Source: JAJISG01 sp964347325 (lineage in GTDB: Archaea; Thermoplasmatota; Thermoplasmata; RBG-16-68-12; JAJISG01). From it: a DNA stretch of 64,000 nt. Positions within the stretch are counted from its first letter, which is position 1. The number at the start of each line of letters is the position of its first letter. Below are positions 1 through 7,386 of this stretch, piece by piece. The DNA lies in assembly GCA_964347325.1 (NCBI GenBank), contig CAYFYA010000005.1, forward strand, positions 51,130 to 115,129. The letters are read 5' to 3'. Position numbers and translations under genes: made by a program. The notes under the pieces were generated by a model that was not told where the DNA came from, made no database searches, and saw only the letters and a program-made list of their open reading frames with translations.

Positions 1-571
1 CTCGAGCCGTGGCGTCTCCCCTACCGACGGAGCCACCGATCGCCGAGGGCTTCCCTGTTACGACACCGGGAACGCTGTAGCCGACATTCATGCTGTAGGT
101 GTCCATGGCCCAGGACATCGTTCTCTCGTCCGTGTAGACGTCGGGGGCGAGGATGTCCGCCTGGGGGCCGATGATGATGGAGATCTCAGACACGTATCGG
201 CGGGTGAGGGACTCCAGCTCGCGCTCGCTCATCTCCTTGGGGCTGCAGGCCACCCCTCCGTAGGCCCCACCATAAGGCAGCCCTACCACGGCGCACTTCC
301 ACGTCATCAGGGCCGCAAGAGCCCTTATCTCCTTGAGGTCAACCTCTGGATGGTACCGGAGACCCCCCTTGCAAGGCCCCAGTGCCATGTTGTACTGCAC
401 GCGATGCCCGTGGAAGGTCTCCAGGGTATCGTCGTCCATCCTGACCGGGAAGTTGACGGAGAGTTCGCGCTTTGGCCGATTCAGAATCTCGACTAGGCCG
501 GGGTCTAGGCCAAGGCGGCGCCCTACGTCCTCGACCCTTCCCTTTATGGCATCGAAAGGGTCAGAAGCCAT
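1..571 (-). CDS. Glu/Leu/Phe/Val dehydrogenase family protein (glutamate dehydrogenase-like), 3' end outside window
   Basis: The first 190 codons of a glutamate dehydrogenase-family protein are visible; the rest lies beyond base 1. The family catalyses reversible oxidative deamination of glutamate to 2-oxoglutarate using NAD(P). The substrate-binding stretch GPCKGGLRYHP (Lys68) matches the family, as do a second lysine (Lys92 in MTWKCA) and an aspartate (Asp144 in ILAPDVYT) at the positions of catalytic K113 and D165 of the clostridial enzyme. The third catalytic lysine (clostridial K125, normally in GGAKGG) is Tyr104 here, in GGAYGG. The codon is tac, so more than one base differs from a Lys codon and a single read error does not explain it. 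The start ATG at 569-571 gives a normal archaeal-length N-terminus. Family membership is certain; glutamate dehydrogenase activity is in doubt. Confidence 0.9.
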   Translation of the reverse strand, partial: MASDPFDAIKGRVEDVGRRLGLDPGLVEILNRPKRELSVNFPVRMDDDTLETFHGHRVQYNMALGPCKGGLRYHPEVDLKEIRALAALMTWKCAVVGLPYGGAYGGVACSPKEMSERELESLTRRYVSEISIIIGPQADILAPDVYTDERTMSWAMDTYSMNVGYSVPGVVTGKPSAIGGSVGRGDATAR

Positions 572-623
572 TAGCAATCGCTGGCCAGCATAAAGGGGCG
601 CTCGATAAAAACCTGTCTGGTGT

Positions 624-1079
624 CTAGCCCGCCTTGACCCTGGTCGCCCGCTTGGTCAGAATGATGTCCAGCACACCGTTATTGAAAGTCCAGCTCAGGC
701 TGGAGGCGTCCACCGGCTCCGGCAGCTCGAGGACCTTCCAGTATCTCCTGAAGCCCTGAGCTTCGATGGTGAGGACCCTCTCGGAGGCCCTGAGGCTGAT
801 CTTCTCCGGGATAGTTCCGGGGAGCTCGACGGTGATATAGATCTCGTCCTCCCCCTCCAACACATCGTACACGGGCTCTCTCTCGCTGGGATCACGTCCC
901 TCCACCGTTGGCTTCATCGTACCGAACTCCTTGATCCTCGGGATGCCATCTTTGTCTACTCTTACGGAAAACCCGTAGTGGAAGGGGGACTGAAACTTCG
1001 ATGAGTGCCCGTGGAAGAAGTCGCGAAACATCTTGTCGATCTTCTTCCGCATCTGCTCGAAATCCCTCTCGAAGCCCAA
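624..1079 (-). CDS. Hsp20/alpha-crystallin family small heat shock protein
   Basis: A 151-residue cytoplasmic protein. The C-terminal part (about residue 60 onward) is an alpha-crystallin domain: YDVLEGEDEIYITVELPG opens it, and NGVLDIIL near the end is the conserved beta-strand motif just before the C-terminal tail. The N-terminal third is charged and contains a short Phe-rich stretch, as is usual for the oligomerising arm of these holdase chaperones. The protein lacks the classical C-terminal I-x-I anchor; it ends in a short basic tail (TKRATRVKAG). It is a single gene between the dehydrogenase fragment and the zinc-ribbon/PAC2 pair, all on the same strand. Confidence 0.9.
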   Translation of the reverse strand: MGFERDFEQMRKKIDKMFRDFFHGHSSKFQSPFHYGFSVRVDKDGIPRIKEFGTMKPTVEGRDPSEREPVYDVLEGEDEIYITVELPGTIPEKISLRASERVLTIEAQGFRRYWKVLELPEPVDASSLSWTFNNGVLDIILTKRATRVKAG

Positions 1080-1202
1080 GGCCCCTCTCTCCAGTCGGGC
1101 GATTCGGGGGGGTCGAGTCCCCCGAACCTGGGGCCGAATATCTGGCCCATCGTTATTAAAGTTTCCTCGAGCCCAGAGGTATCCTTGTCCCTTCGACCGC
1201 CC

Positions 1203-1352
1203 CTAGGCCACGGACTTATCCTCGGCGTTCCGGAAGGGTCCCCGTTCCGCCTCGCACTTCTCGCAGTGGAGGAGATACCAACCAGACTTGTCTGGCTTCT
1301 TCACCATGCTCTTCTCCCCGCAGTCGGGACAGACGTAGGCATTCTGCGTCAT
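1203..1352 (-). CDS. Small zinc-ribbon protein (49 aa)
   Basis: A short reading frame starting ATG ACG CAG and ending at TAG encodes 49 residues with two CxxC knuckles: C8-P-D-C11 and C30-E-K-C33. The spacing of 18 residues between them fits a rubredoxin-like or zinc-ribbon fold binding one zinc. Four bases separate its start from the stop of the upstream PAC2 gene, so the two are almost certainly co-transcribed. Small zinc ribbons of this kind are common in archaea and often act as RNA- or protein-binding accessories. No specific function can be assigned. Coding status is supported by the paired cysteine motifs and the operon-like spacing. Confidence 0.75.
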   Translation of the reverse strand: MTQNAYVCPDCGEKSMVKKPDKSGWYLLHCEKCEAERGPFRNAEDKSVA

Positions 1353-1356
1353 GAGC

Positions 1357-2121
1357 CTAACCGTACATGATCCTGGAACGCTCGGCCATGTCCTGGATGT
1401 TCTCCTTGTGCGTTTCCAGGTAGTCCTTCAGATGGGTCTCGATCTGCTCGGCCCTCTCGAAGAGGGGCTTCGCGTCTATCTTGATCTGAGGCACGAAGGG
1501 GTCGAGTACCTCCAGGAGCCTGGCAGCAGATCGGGCGTCGGGATACTCCTTCACACTCTCCGCGAGAAGGCACGTGACATCGATATCTTCGGCCTCTCCA
1601 AGGTAGCTTATCAGGCCAGATAGGCCCGTGAGGATACCCTCGGCCATGGGCTTCACGTCGAGACGGGTAAGCCTCGCCAGGGCCCTCTCGCTGTTGGCAG
1701 CGCCGAACACCTCCGCGTCTTCAGGGCCTCCTGGTCTGGTGAAACCCTCCAACACGACGATCTCCTGGACCTTCTTGTCCAGGCACCATGAGACGAGGGC
1801 CTCGCCGATGTCGTAGAGCGTTTCGGCCTTGGGGGTCACCTCGGACATCACGGCGGCGAGCTGGTTGCACTCGCCATCGGCACCGCAGACCATGGGTGCT
1901 GCGTGGATCCTGACGGGGCTGGAAACCCGTCCACCCTTCAGTACGGCCATGGGCGGGAAGTCGCGCGAGAGAATCGAGGCGATTCGCTCCAGGTTGAGGG
2001 CCGTAACCATGTAGTTGGTAGCGATGCTACCCACAAGGCCGACGCCGGGAAATCCCACAACGAAAAGCGCGGCCGAGAGGTCCATCTCCTTGTGGTCCAC
2101 AATCCTGATGGAACTCGTCAA
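1357..2121 (-). CDS. PAC2 family protein (proteasome assembly chaperone-like)
   Basis: A 254-residue protein of the PAC2 family, related to eukaryotic proteasome assembly chaperone 2 and widespread in archaea. The N-terminal strand and glycine loop ALFVVGFPGVGLVGSIA (about residues 18-34) is the family signature, followed by the typical FPPMAVLKGG segment and the central EIVVLEGF strand with a following GAANS segment. The last 45 residues form a charged helix. No signal peptide or membrane segment is present. In archaea the family is presumed to assist proteasome assembly or a related process, but this is not established for most members. The gene leads a two-gene unit with the zinc ribbon at 1203-1352. 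Confidence 0.88.
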   Translation of the reverse strand: MTSSIRIVDHKEMDLSAALFVVGFPGVGLVGSIATNYMVTALNLERIASILSRDFPPMAVLKGGRVSSPVRIHAAPMVCGADGECNQLAAVMSEVTPKAETLYDIGEALVSWCLDKKVQEIVVLEGFTRPGGPEDAEVFGAANSERALARLTRLDVKPMAEGILTGLSGLISYLGEAEDIDVTCLLAESVKEYPDARSAARLLEVLDPFVPQIKIDAKPLFERAEQIETHLKDYLETHKENIQDMAERSRIMYG

Positions 2122-2284
2122 CGTATCGCTGTTGGATTGGGCCTGAGATTAATAAACGTTAGTAGCCACCGCCCTCTACGGTTGTGCAGGGTTATGACGG
2201 AAGAGAACGTCAGGAGGCAGACCGAATGAGGGTAGGGACCCCCGGAGTGATTGACGCAGTCTGGAACACGGATAGGGAGAAGCC

Positions 2285-2632
2285 ATGACGGACAAGGGTA
2301 GCAGGAGCCAAAGCGAGCTTGTGGGACGGGTTCACAGTCTGGCGAGCCTCGTCGAGTACAGCCCAGGTTCAATAGTCAGCCGAGCAATCATCGACAAGGA
2401 TGTGGGGACTGTAACCATGTTCGCCTTTGACAAAGGCGAGGGATTGAGCGAGCACACTACACCGTTCGACGCCATGGTGCAAGTCGTCGAGGGATCCATG
2501 GAGATTGAGATCGCAGGAGAGACCCAACGAGTGAGTGGGGGTGACTTGCTCATAATGCCCGCCAACCGACCTCACGCGCTGAGGGCTGTCGTGAGGTCCA
2601 AGATGCTTCTCACGATGATACGCTCGAGGTAG
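2285..2632 (+). CDS. Cupin domain protein
   Basis: A 115-residue single-domain cupin. The region from about residue 45 to 105 carries the beta-barrel metal-site pattern: EGLSEHTTPFD (a cupin motif 1 with one His and a downstream Asp in place of the second His), then VVEGSMEIEIAG, and GGDLLIMPANRPHAL, which ends in the motif 2 histidine. It resembles small stand-alone cupins that bind a divalent metal and a small ligand; the substrate cannot be read from sequence. The start is preceded by a purine-rich GGGAGA a few bases upstream. It is transcribed alone, divergent from the PAC2 gene and convergent with the next small gene. Confidence 0.85.
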   Translation: MTDKGSRSQSELVGRVHSLASLVEYSPGSIVSRAIIDKDVGTVTMFAFDKGEGLSEHTTPFDAMVQVVEGSMEIEIAGETQRVSGGDLLIMPANRPHALRAVVRSKMLLTMIRSR

Positions 2633-2642
2633 CTCAGGACGA

Positions 2643-2909
2643 CTAGTCCTTGCCCGCCGCCTGTAGCTGCCTTATCCTCTCCAGGAGCATGCGTGCCCTG
2701 GGGATCCCAACGTACTCGATCCGTCCGTCGATGATGATCCCCGGAGCGTACTTGATGTTGAAGTTCGCAGCGTACTCTGGCTCCTCCCGAGGGTCCACCT
2801 CGCGGTACTTGAGTTCCGGGACAAGCTCCCGAATCTGATCCAGGACCTCCTCTGCCCGCTCCTGGTGGAGGCCCGTCGGGGACTTCAAGTACACGAGCTC
2901 CATCTTCAC
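2643..2909 (-). CDS. Thioredoxin-fold protein lacking the CxxC active site
   Basis: An 88-residue protein with the small archaeal glutaredoxin/thioredoxin layout: first strand MELVYLKSPTG, a helix, a second strand (LKYREVDP), a cis-Pro region (NIKYAPGIIIDGRIEYVG) and a final helix. The position where a redox-active CxxC would follow the first strand reads SPTGLHQ, and there is no cysteine in the whole protein. It therefore cannot do thiol-disulfide exchange itself. It may be a binding or structural relative. The two genes flanking it are unrelated. Two in-frame ATGs (2909 and 2903) are equally possible starts. Confidence 0.7.
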   Translation of the reverse strand: MKMELVYLKSPTGLHQERAEEVLDQIRELVPELKYREVDPREEPEYAANFNIKYAPGIIIDGRIEYVGIPRARMLLERIRQLQAAGKD

Positions 2910-2992
2910 GGTGTTAGCGGTACCGGGTATTGAAGCTTTCCCGGTGGGTGGTGCGCCAAAAGGCTCATCTTAACCCCACCGCTCTCCCCACG

Positions 2993-3820
2993 ATGATACT
3001 CGTAGCCACCTCTGTGGAGGATGCCGCCAGCCGAACAATTCTCGAGCGGCTTCTGCGGAGGGGCGACTGGGAGGAGGTGGGTACCTTTGACGGGAACCCC
3101 GCATACCAACGAGGGGAGAGAACCTTGGTCACCCTCAAGGACTCCCACCTATACAGAGACCACCTGGACACGGAAGTTCGTGGAGCCCTGGGGGTCACAG
3201 CGGACCTTGCGATATACGCATCGAGGCATCGAAGTGAAAGCGGGACGAGGAGCCTCACCGTCCACCCAATAGGTAACTACGGTGAGGCGGAGCTCGGGGG
3301 AAAGACGGGCAAGTTGGTTCCCGCAGCATCCCATTGGATGACCCAGGCCTTAAGACTCCTGAGGGAGAGGGCTACAAGCCTGGAGTACTCCGTCTCCTTC
3401 GAGACCACCCACCACGGACCATATCTTGAGACGCCCGCCTTCTACATCGAGGTGGGGAGCGACGAGGCCGCTTGGGCCGATGGGGAAGCGGCCTCGGCCA
3501 TAGCGGGGGTGATCCTTGAGGTGGAATCCGTGGAGTATCCCGTCGCCATCGGCCTCGGTGGCGGCCACTACGCTCCCCGGATGACCGACGTCGCCTTGGA
3601 TCGGCGACTGTCCTTCGGCCACCTTGTGCCGTCTCACACCCTCGAGAGGCTTGGTGAGTCGATGCTTCGACAGGTCGTGGAGAAGTCCCCGGGAGCCTCG
3701 TTGGCGTACATCCATCGCAAGGCCGTAAAGGCAGCCCTGAGGAAACGGGTCGTCGAGATGGTCGAGTCTGAAGGGCTCAAGATCGTTAGGCAGAGCGACC
3801 TAGACCCAGTGGACCGCTAG
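2993..3820 (+). CDS. dtdA: Archaeal-type D-aminoacyl-tRNA deacylase
   Basis: A 275-residue DtdA enzyme, the archaeal/plant (GEK1-type) deacylase that removes D-amino acids mistakenly attached to tRNA. Family signatures are clear: ASRHRSESGTRSLTVHPIGN, then ETTHHGPYLETPAFYIEVGS, and GLGGGHYAPR. The histidine-rich segments are thought to hold the catalytic zinc-dependent site. I chose the ATG at 2993 rather than one 63 bases upstream because homologues begin directly with the first beta strand (MILVATSVEDAAS). It is a soluble cytoplasmic quality-control enzyme, transcribed alone upstream of another RNA-modification gene, kptA. Confidence 0.92.
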   Translation: MILVATSVEDAASRTILERLLRRGDWEEVGTFDGNPAYQRGERTLVTLKDSHLYRDHLDTEVRGALGVTADLAIYASRHRSESGTRSLTVHPIGNYGEAELGGKTGKLVPAASHWMTQALRLLRERATSLEYSVSFETTHHGPYLETPAFYIEVGSDEAAWADGEAASAIAGVILEVESVEYPVAIGLGGGHYAPRMTDVALDRRLSFGHLVPSHTLERLGESMLRQVVEKSPGASLAYIHRKAVKAALRKRVVEMVESEGLKIVRQSDLDPVDR

Positions 3821-3871
3821 ACTTTGCCGCGTCAATCATATTAAGGGACGCTGTCACACCAATCTCAGAAG

Positions 3872-3909
3872 TTATATAGCAGGGGTCTAGGTTTACATCC
3901 TGGGAGGGG
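3872..3909 (+). promoter_or_regulatory. TATA box and Shine-Dalgarno for kptA
   Basis: TTATATAG at 3872-3879 is a good archaeal TATA element about 34-41 bases before the ATG at 3913. It is followed by a strong ribosome-binding sequence GGGAGGGG at 3902-3909. Together they support the chosen kptA start. Confidence 0.6.
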
Positions 3910-3912
3910 TAG

Positions 3913-4560
3913 ATGCTACGGGAGTGCAGTTCCCATGGATTCTTCCGGGGCGAGATCTGCCCCAATTGCGGCAGCAAGGGCAAGTTCCTGCTCAATGAGA
4001 GGGAGCTAAACACCCTTGGCCGCACGATGGCGGGAGTCCTGCGCCATTTCCCCCAGAGGTACGGCCTCGAGATGGACGATCACGGTTGGGTCGACCTCCG
4101 GGACCTCGTGACCGCCATCCAGATCAGGCACAGGAAGTTCAAGTTCCTCAAGCCGCACCACATTATCGCCCTCGTCCAGACCGATCCCAAGGGTCGATAC
4201 CAGTTCGAAGAGGGACGGGTCAGAGCCACCTACGCTCACTCCATCGACCTCGACCTGGACTTGCCCACGGAGGACATCCCCCCGGTCCTGTACTACCCGA
4301 CCACGGAGGAGGAGTGCAGCATCCTCTTGGAGATCGGGCTAAGGCCCGCGGACCGGCAGTGGGTCCACATCAGCGACACCTTGGAGAGCGCGACGGAGGC
4401 GGGACAGGTGAGGACGGCGGACCCTGTCATTCTCAAGGTCGACGCGGAGAAGGCGAGGGAGGAGGGAGTTGTGATAAAGAAGGCTGGGAAGTACGTCTAC
4501 ATCACCAAGGAGGTACCGCCAGAGTTCCTCAGCCGCGTCGAGGGACCCGAGGCTACGTAA
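3913..4560 (+). CDS. kptA: RNA 2'-phosphotransferase (Tpt1/KptA family)
   Basis: A 215-residue KptA/Tpt1 protein, which transfers an internal RNA 2'-phosphate to NAD. The N-terminus has the archaeal zinc-binding extension (C5...H8, then CPNCG around residue 16-20). The catalytic domain begins with LGRTMAGVLRHFP and continues with DDHGWVDLRDL, the VRATYAHS segment carrying the catalytic His, LYYPTTEEECSILLEIGL, and WVHISDTLESA. The LYYPTT segment differs slightly from the L-[YF]-x-G-T seen in many homologues. The final 8 bases overlap the convergent purP gene. Confidence 0.9.
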   Translation: MLRECSSHGFFRGEICPNCGSKGKFLLNERELNTLGRTMAGVLRHFPQRYGLEMDDHGWVDLRDLVTAIQIRHRKFKFLKPHHIIALVQTDPKGRYQFEEGRVRATYAHSIDLDLDLPTEDIPPVLYYPTTEEECSILLEIGLRPADRQWVHISDTLESATEAGQVRTADPVILKVDAEKAREEGVVIKKAGKYVYITKEVPPEFLSRVEGPEAT

Positions 4561-5710
4561 CTATCTTCCCCACTTCGCCCCTATCTATAGCCATCCGGAC
4601 CTCTAGGGCGACCCTCCTCCCGGTGCTCATCCGGGAGCGCCATAGGGTGTTCCCGTAGGGGTGGCCTACAGACATGTGGACATTTGTGCCGCCGCCGATT
4701 CGTGGCGAGACGTCGTAGATGAAGAAGTTCATATCCTTGTCCACGCACGTCTGGAGCGTGAAGGGTCCGATCACGCCCGGGGGGAAGTACCTCTGAGTAG
4801 CCTCGACATAAGCCTCCGCCAATGGGAAGACCTTGCTCAGCAGGGACTCCCTGAGGGTAGCCGAGTTATGACCGCATACGACGTACTCCGGGAGTTTCTC
4901 TTCGCCAACCAGCGTGAGTTGCTGCTCCGCAGGCAGCCTCACGTGTCCATCCAGAGATGTCTCGAAGCGCCAGTCGATGCCCAGGAGCTCCAGCCTCTCG
5001 CCCGAATCTTCGAGCGGTGAGTAGAAGAAGTCGAAGTTGAAGACGGGACCGAGGATGTACTTCTCCACCCTGGCGACCTCCAGATCCTCCTCGGTTATGA
5101 CGCCCTGCTCGAGGAGGCTGCCGGCCTTCTCCTCAAATTCCTCAGGGCTTGCGGCGGTGAAGAAGCCCCGCTCCAGCCGTTTGACCTTGTGAGGAAGCTT
5201 AATGATGGCCAAGGAGTCGATCTCATCCGGCGAGGTGTACAGGCGAGGAAAGGGCAGGCCCGCCTTCTCGAGAATCCAGTAGTAGCCCTTCTCCTCTGTC
5301 CTCTCCTCCGTCCGCAAGAGATTCCTGCCGCCTATCATCGGTACCCTGAAGTCATCCTCCACCTCCCGCATGCCGCAGTAGGAGAAGAAGGACCTGTTGG
5401 GGACGAAGAGGACGTTGCCCTTGCGCAGACGGTCCTGGACCCTCTCCGAGGTCGCCTCCTTGAAGGACTTGAGGACCACAGCCTCGTCAACAACACCCCG
5501 GACGATTCTGCCTTCGGCGTCTCGCACCGCCTTGAAGTACCTCGCGTAGGGCTCATGCCTCCCCTCCTGGCATAGCGCAATGGTCTGGAATCCTTCCTCC
5601 ACGGCCCCGTCACACACGTCGAGAGCCGAGTGGGAGGCAAGGACCCCGATCTTGGCCCGGTCGAGATCGTACTTATCCAACACACCGAGGATGTCATCTC
5701 GTGCCATCAT
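4553..5710 (-). CDS. purP: 5-formaminoimidazole-4-carboxamide ribonucleotide synthetase PurP
   Basis: A 385-residue ATP-grasp-like enzyme. PurP makes FAICAR from AICAR, formate and ATP in archaeal purine biosynthesis, replacing the folate-dependent PurH transformylase. Recognisable elements are the N-terminal IGVLASHSALDVCDGA segment, VEKYILGPVFNFDFFYSPL in the central ATP-grasp region, and SPRIGGGTNVHMSVGHPYG near the C-terminus. Two adjacent ATGs at 5705-5710 are the likely start; the frame continues upstream to another ATG at 5755, but that extension has no counterpart in typical PurP N-termini. It is convergent with kptA and divergent from the lipid operon. Confidence 0.93.
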   Translation of the reverse strand: MMARDDILGVLDKYDLDRAKIGVLASHSALDVCDGAVEEGFQTIALCQEGRHEPYARYFKAVRDAEGRIVRGVVDEAVVLKSFKEATSERVQDRLRKGNVLFVPNRSFFSYCGMREVEDDFRVPMIGGRNLLRTEERTEEKGYYWILEKAGLPFPRLYTSPDEIDSLAIIKLPHKVKRLERGFFTAASPEEFEEKAGSLLEQGVITEEDLEVARVEKYILGPVFNFDFFYSPLEDSGERLELLGIDWRFETSLDGHVRLPAEQQLTLVGEEKLPEYVVCGHNSATLRESLLSKVFPLAEAYVEATQRYFPPGVIGPFTLQTCVDKDMNFFIYDVSPRIGGGTNVHMSVGHPYGNTLWRSRMSTGRRVALEVRMAIDRGEVGKIVT

Positions 5711-5802
5711 AGGCCATCCCGGCTTCATCTCGCCTCGGGTAATAAAACTCCCCAAGACACGGTGGAAACCTATTCAAGCTGAGGGACGATGCCACCGCGA
5801 GC

Positions 5803-7386
5803 ATGAGGAAGGATATGAGGTGGTGGGGGTGGGGTTCCCCCGATGTACGATATCCTTCAGAACGGCTGGAGCTTGCCCTTCGCTTCCTTGAGACTCGAGG
5901 AATCAAGCTCAGGGAGGCCCAAGAAATCCCGAGTGTGCCATCCCTTCCGCCGAGTCGGCTCAGGGCGGAAGACCTGGAGGCCCTCGAGGGTGCCTTGGAG
6001 GTATCCACAGACGACGAAGTCCGCATCAGTCGCTCCCTAGGGAAGGGCTACCTCGACCTCCTCAAGGTGAGGCTGGGGCGGGTAGAAGAGTTTACCGATG
6101 CCGTGGCCTTTCCAAGGGATTCTGAACACGTGCGCCTCCTATTGGAAACGGCTGCATCGCGCGGAATAGCCGTTGTCCCTTATGGCGGTGGGACCTCCGT
6201 CCTCGGGGGACTCAGACCGTTGAGGGGGCGAAACAGAGCTGTAGTCACCGTCGACCTTCGTCATCTGAACAAGGTCCTCGAGGTCGACGAGGTCTCCCTT
6301 CTGGCCAGGGTGGAGGCGGGTGTCAGTGGGCCAGAACTGGAGGAGGTCCTCGGTCGGCACAATATGACTCTTGGCCACTTCCCCCAGTCCTTCCACTTCT
6401 CCACTCTCGGTGGTTGGATCGCCACCCGAGCCTCTGGTCATCTCTCGGGAGCGTACGGTCGCATCGAGAACATGGTCCAGTCGGTAAGTCTTGTGACACC
6501 TCAGGGGACCCTCGTCACAAAGGATGTCCCTGCAAGATCCGCAGGCCCCGAGCTGCGGGAGCTGGTCCTGGGGTCAGAGGGTGCCTTCGGCATCATCACG
6601 GAAGCGGTGGTAAGGGTGCGGAGGAGTCCTGAGGCCAGAGCCAGAAGGGTTCTCCTCATCCCAGGCTTCACCACGGCCTTGGATGCGGCTCGGGGAATGA
6701 TTCAGTCGGGAATCGTGCCTTCTCTCTTGCGCATCTCAAACGAGGATGAGAGCTCGATGATCGCTCACATGGCTGGGCTAGAGGCGGAGGAAGTCCCCTC
6801 CATAGTCCTCTTGGGCTTCGACGGCACCAAGGATGACACGGTGGCCTCAATGGAGACCGCAGTTGAATCCCTTGTAGACGCAGGAGCCCTGGACCTGGGA
6901 GAGGAGCCCGCCCTCGTCTGGGAGGAGGAGTACTACACGACGCCATACCTTCGCGATGACTTCCTTGCCCGTGGCCTCCTGGTTGACACGCTTGAGACGG
7001 CCGCATCATGGAGAGGACTGCAAAAGCTTTACGTCGCAGTTCGCCACGCATTGCTGGACGCGTACTCTCAAGGGGGTGTCCAGGGGTTGGTCCTCTGTCA
7101 TCTCTCTCACACCTATCGAGATGGCGGCTCACTCTACTACACCCTCATCGCGCCCCGGGAGCAGGGGAAGGAGGTTGAGCAGTGGTGGGAGATCAAGCGG
7201 GCCGCCACAGAGGCGATAATGAGAGCGGGCGGGACCATCAGCCACCATCATGGCGTAGGTACCGATCACCTCTCCTGGATCTTGGAGGAGCACGGAGAGA
7301 CTGCCCTCATGGCGCTCAAATCGCTCAAGATAGCCGTAGACCCAAAGGGTATCATGAATCCGGGGAAGGTGGTGCGGGAGGAGTGA
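5803..7386 (+). CDS. Alkyldihydroxyacetonephosphate synthase-like FAD enzyme
   Basis: A 527-residue FAD enzyme of the alkyl-DHAP synthase (AGPS) branch of the FAD-linked oxidase family. AGPS exchanges the acyl chain of acyl-DHAP for a fatty alcohol, creating the ether bond of bacterial and eukaryotic ether lipids. Evidence: the N-terminal MRWWGWG that typifies AGPS, the FAD-binding PYGGGTSVLGG (126-136), the STLGGWIATRASG and SGAYGRIENMV segments (200-224), and the C-terminal HHHG at 481-484, equivalent to the catalytic histidines of AGPS. D-lactate dehydrogenase-type relatives lack this full set. It is the first gene of a three-gene operon; the next gene overlaps its stop by one base. An ether-lipid role is inferred from family and context. 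Confidence 0.85.
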   Translation: MRKDMRWWGWGSPDVRYPSERLELALRFLETRGIKLREAQEIPSVPSLPPSRLRAEDLEALEGALEVSTDDEVRISRSLGKGYLDLLKVRLGRVEEFTDAVAFPRDSEHVRLLLETAASRGIAVVPYGGGTSVLGGLRPLRGRNRAVVTVDLRHLNKVLEVDEVSLLARVEAGVSGPELEEVLGRHNMTLGHFPQSFHFSTLGGWIATRASGHLSGAYGRIENMVQSVSLVTPQGTLVTKDVPARSAGPELRELVLGSEGAFGIITEAVVRVRRSPEARARRVLLIPGFTTALDAARGMIQSGIVPSLLRISNEDESSMIAHMAGLEAEEVPSIVLLGFDGTKDDTVASMETAVESLVDAGALDLGEEPALVWEEEYYTTPYLRDDFLARGLLVDTLETAASWRGLQKLYVAVRHALLDAYSQGGVQGLVLCHLSHTYRDGGSLYYTLIAPREQGKEVEQWWEIKRAATEAIMRAGGTISHHHGVGTDHLSWILEEHGETALMALKSLKIAVDPKGIMNPGKVVREE

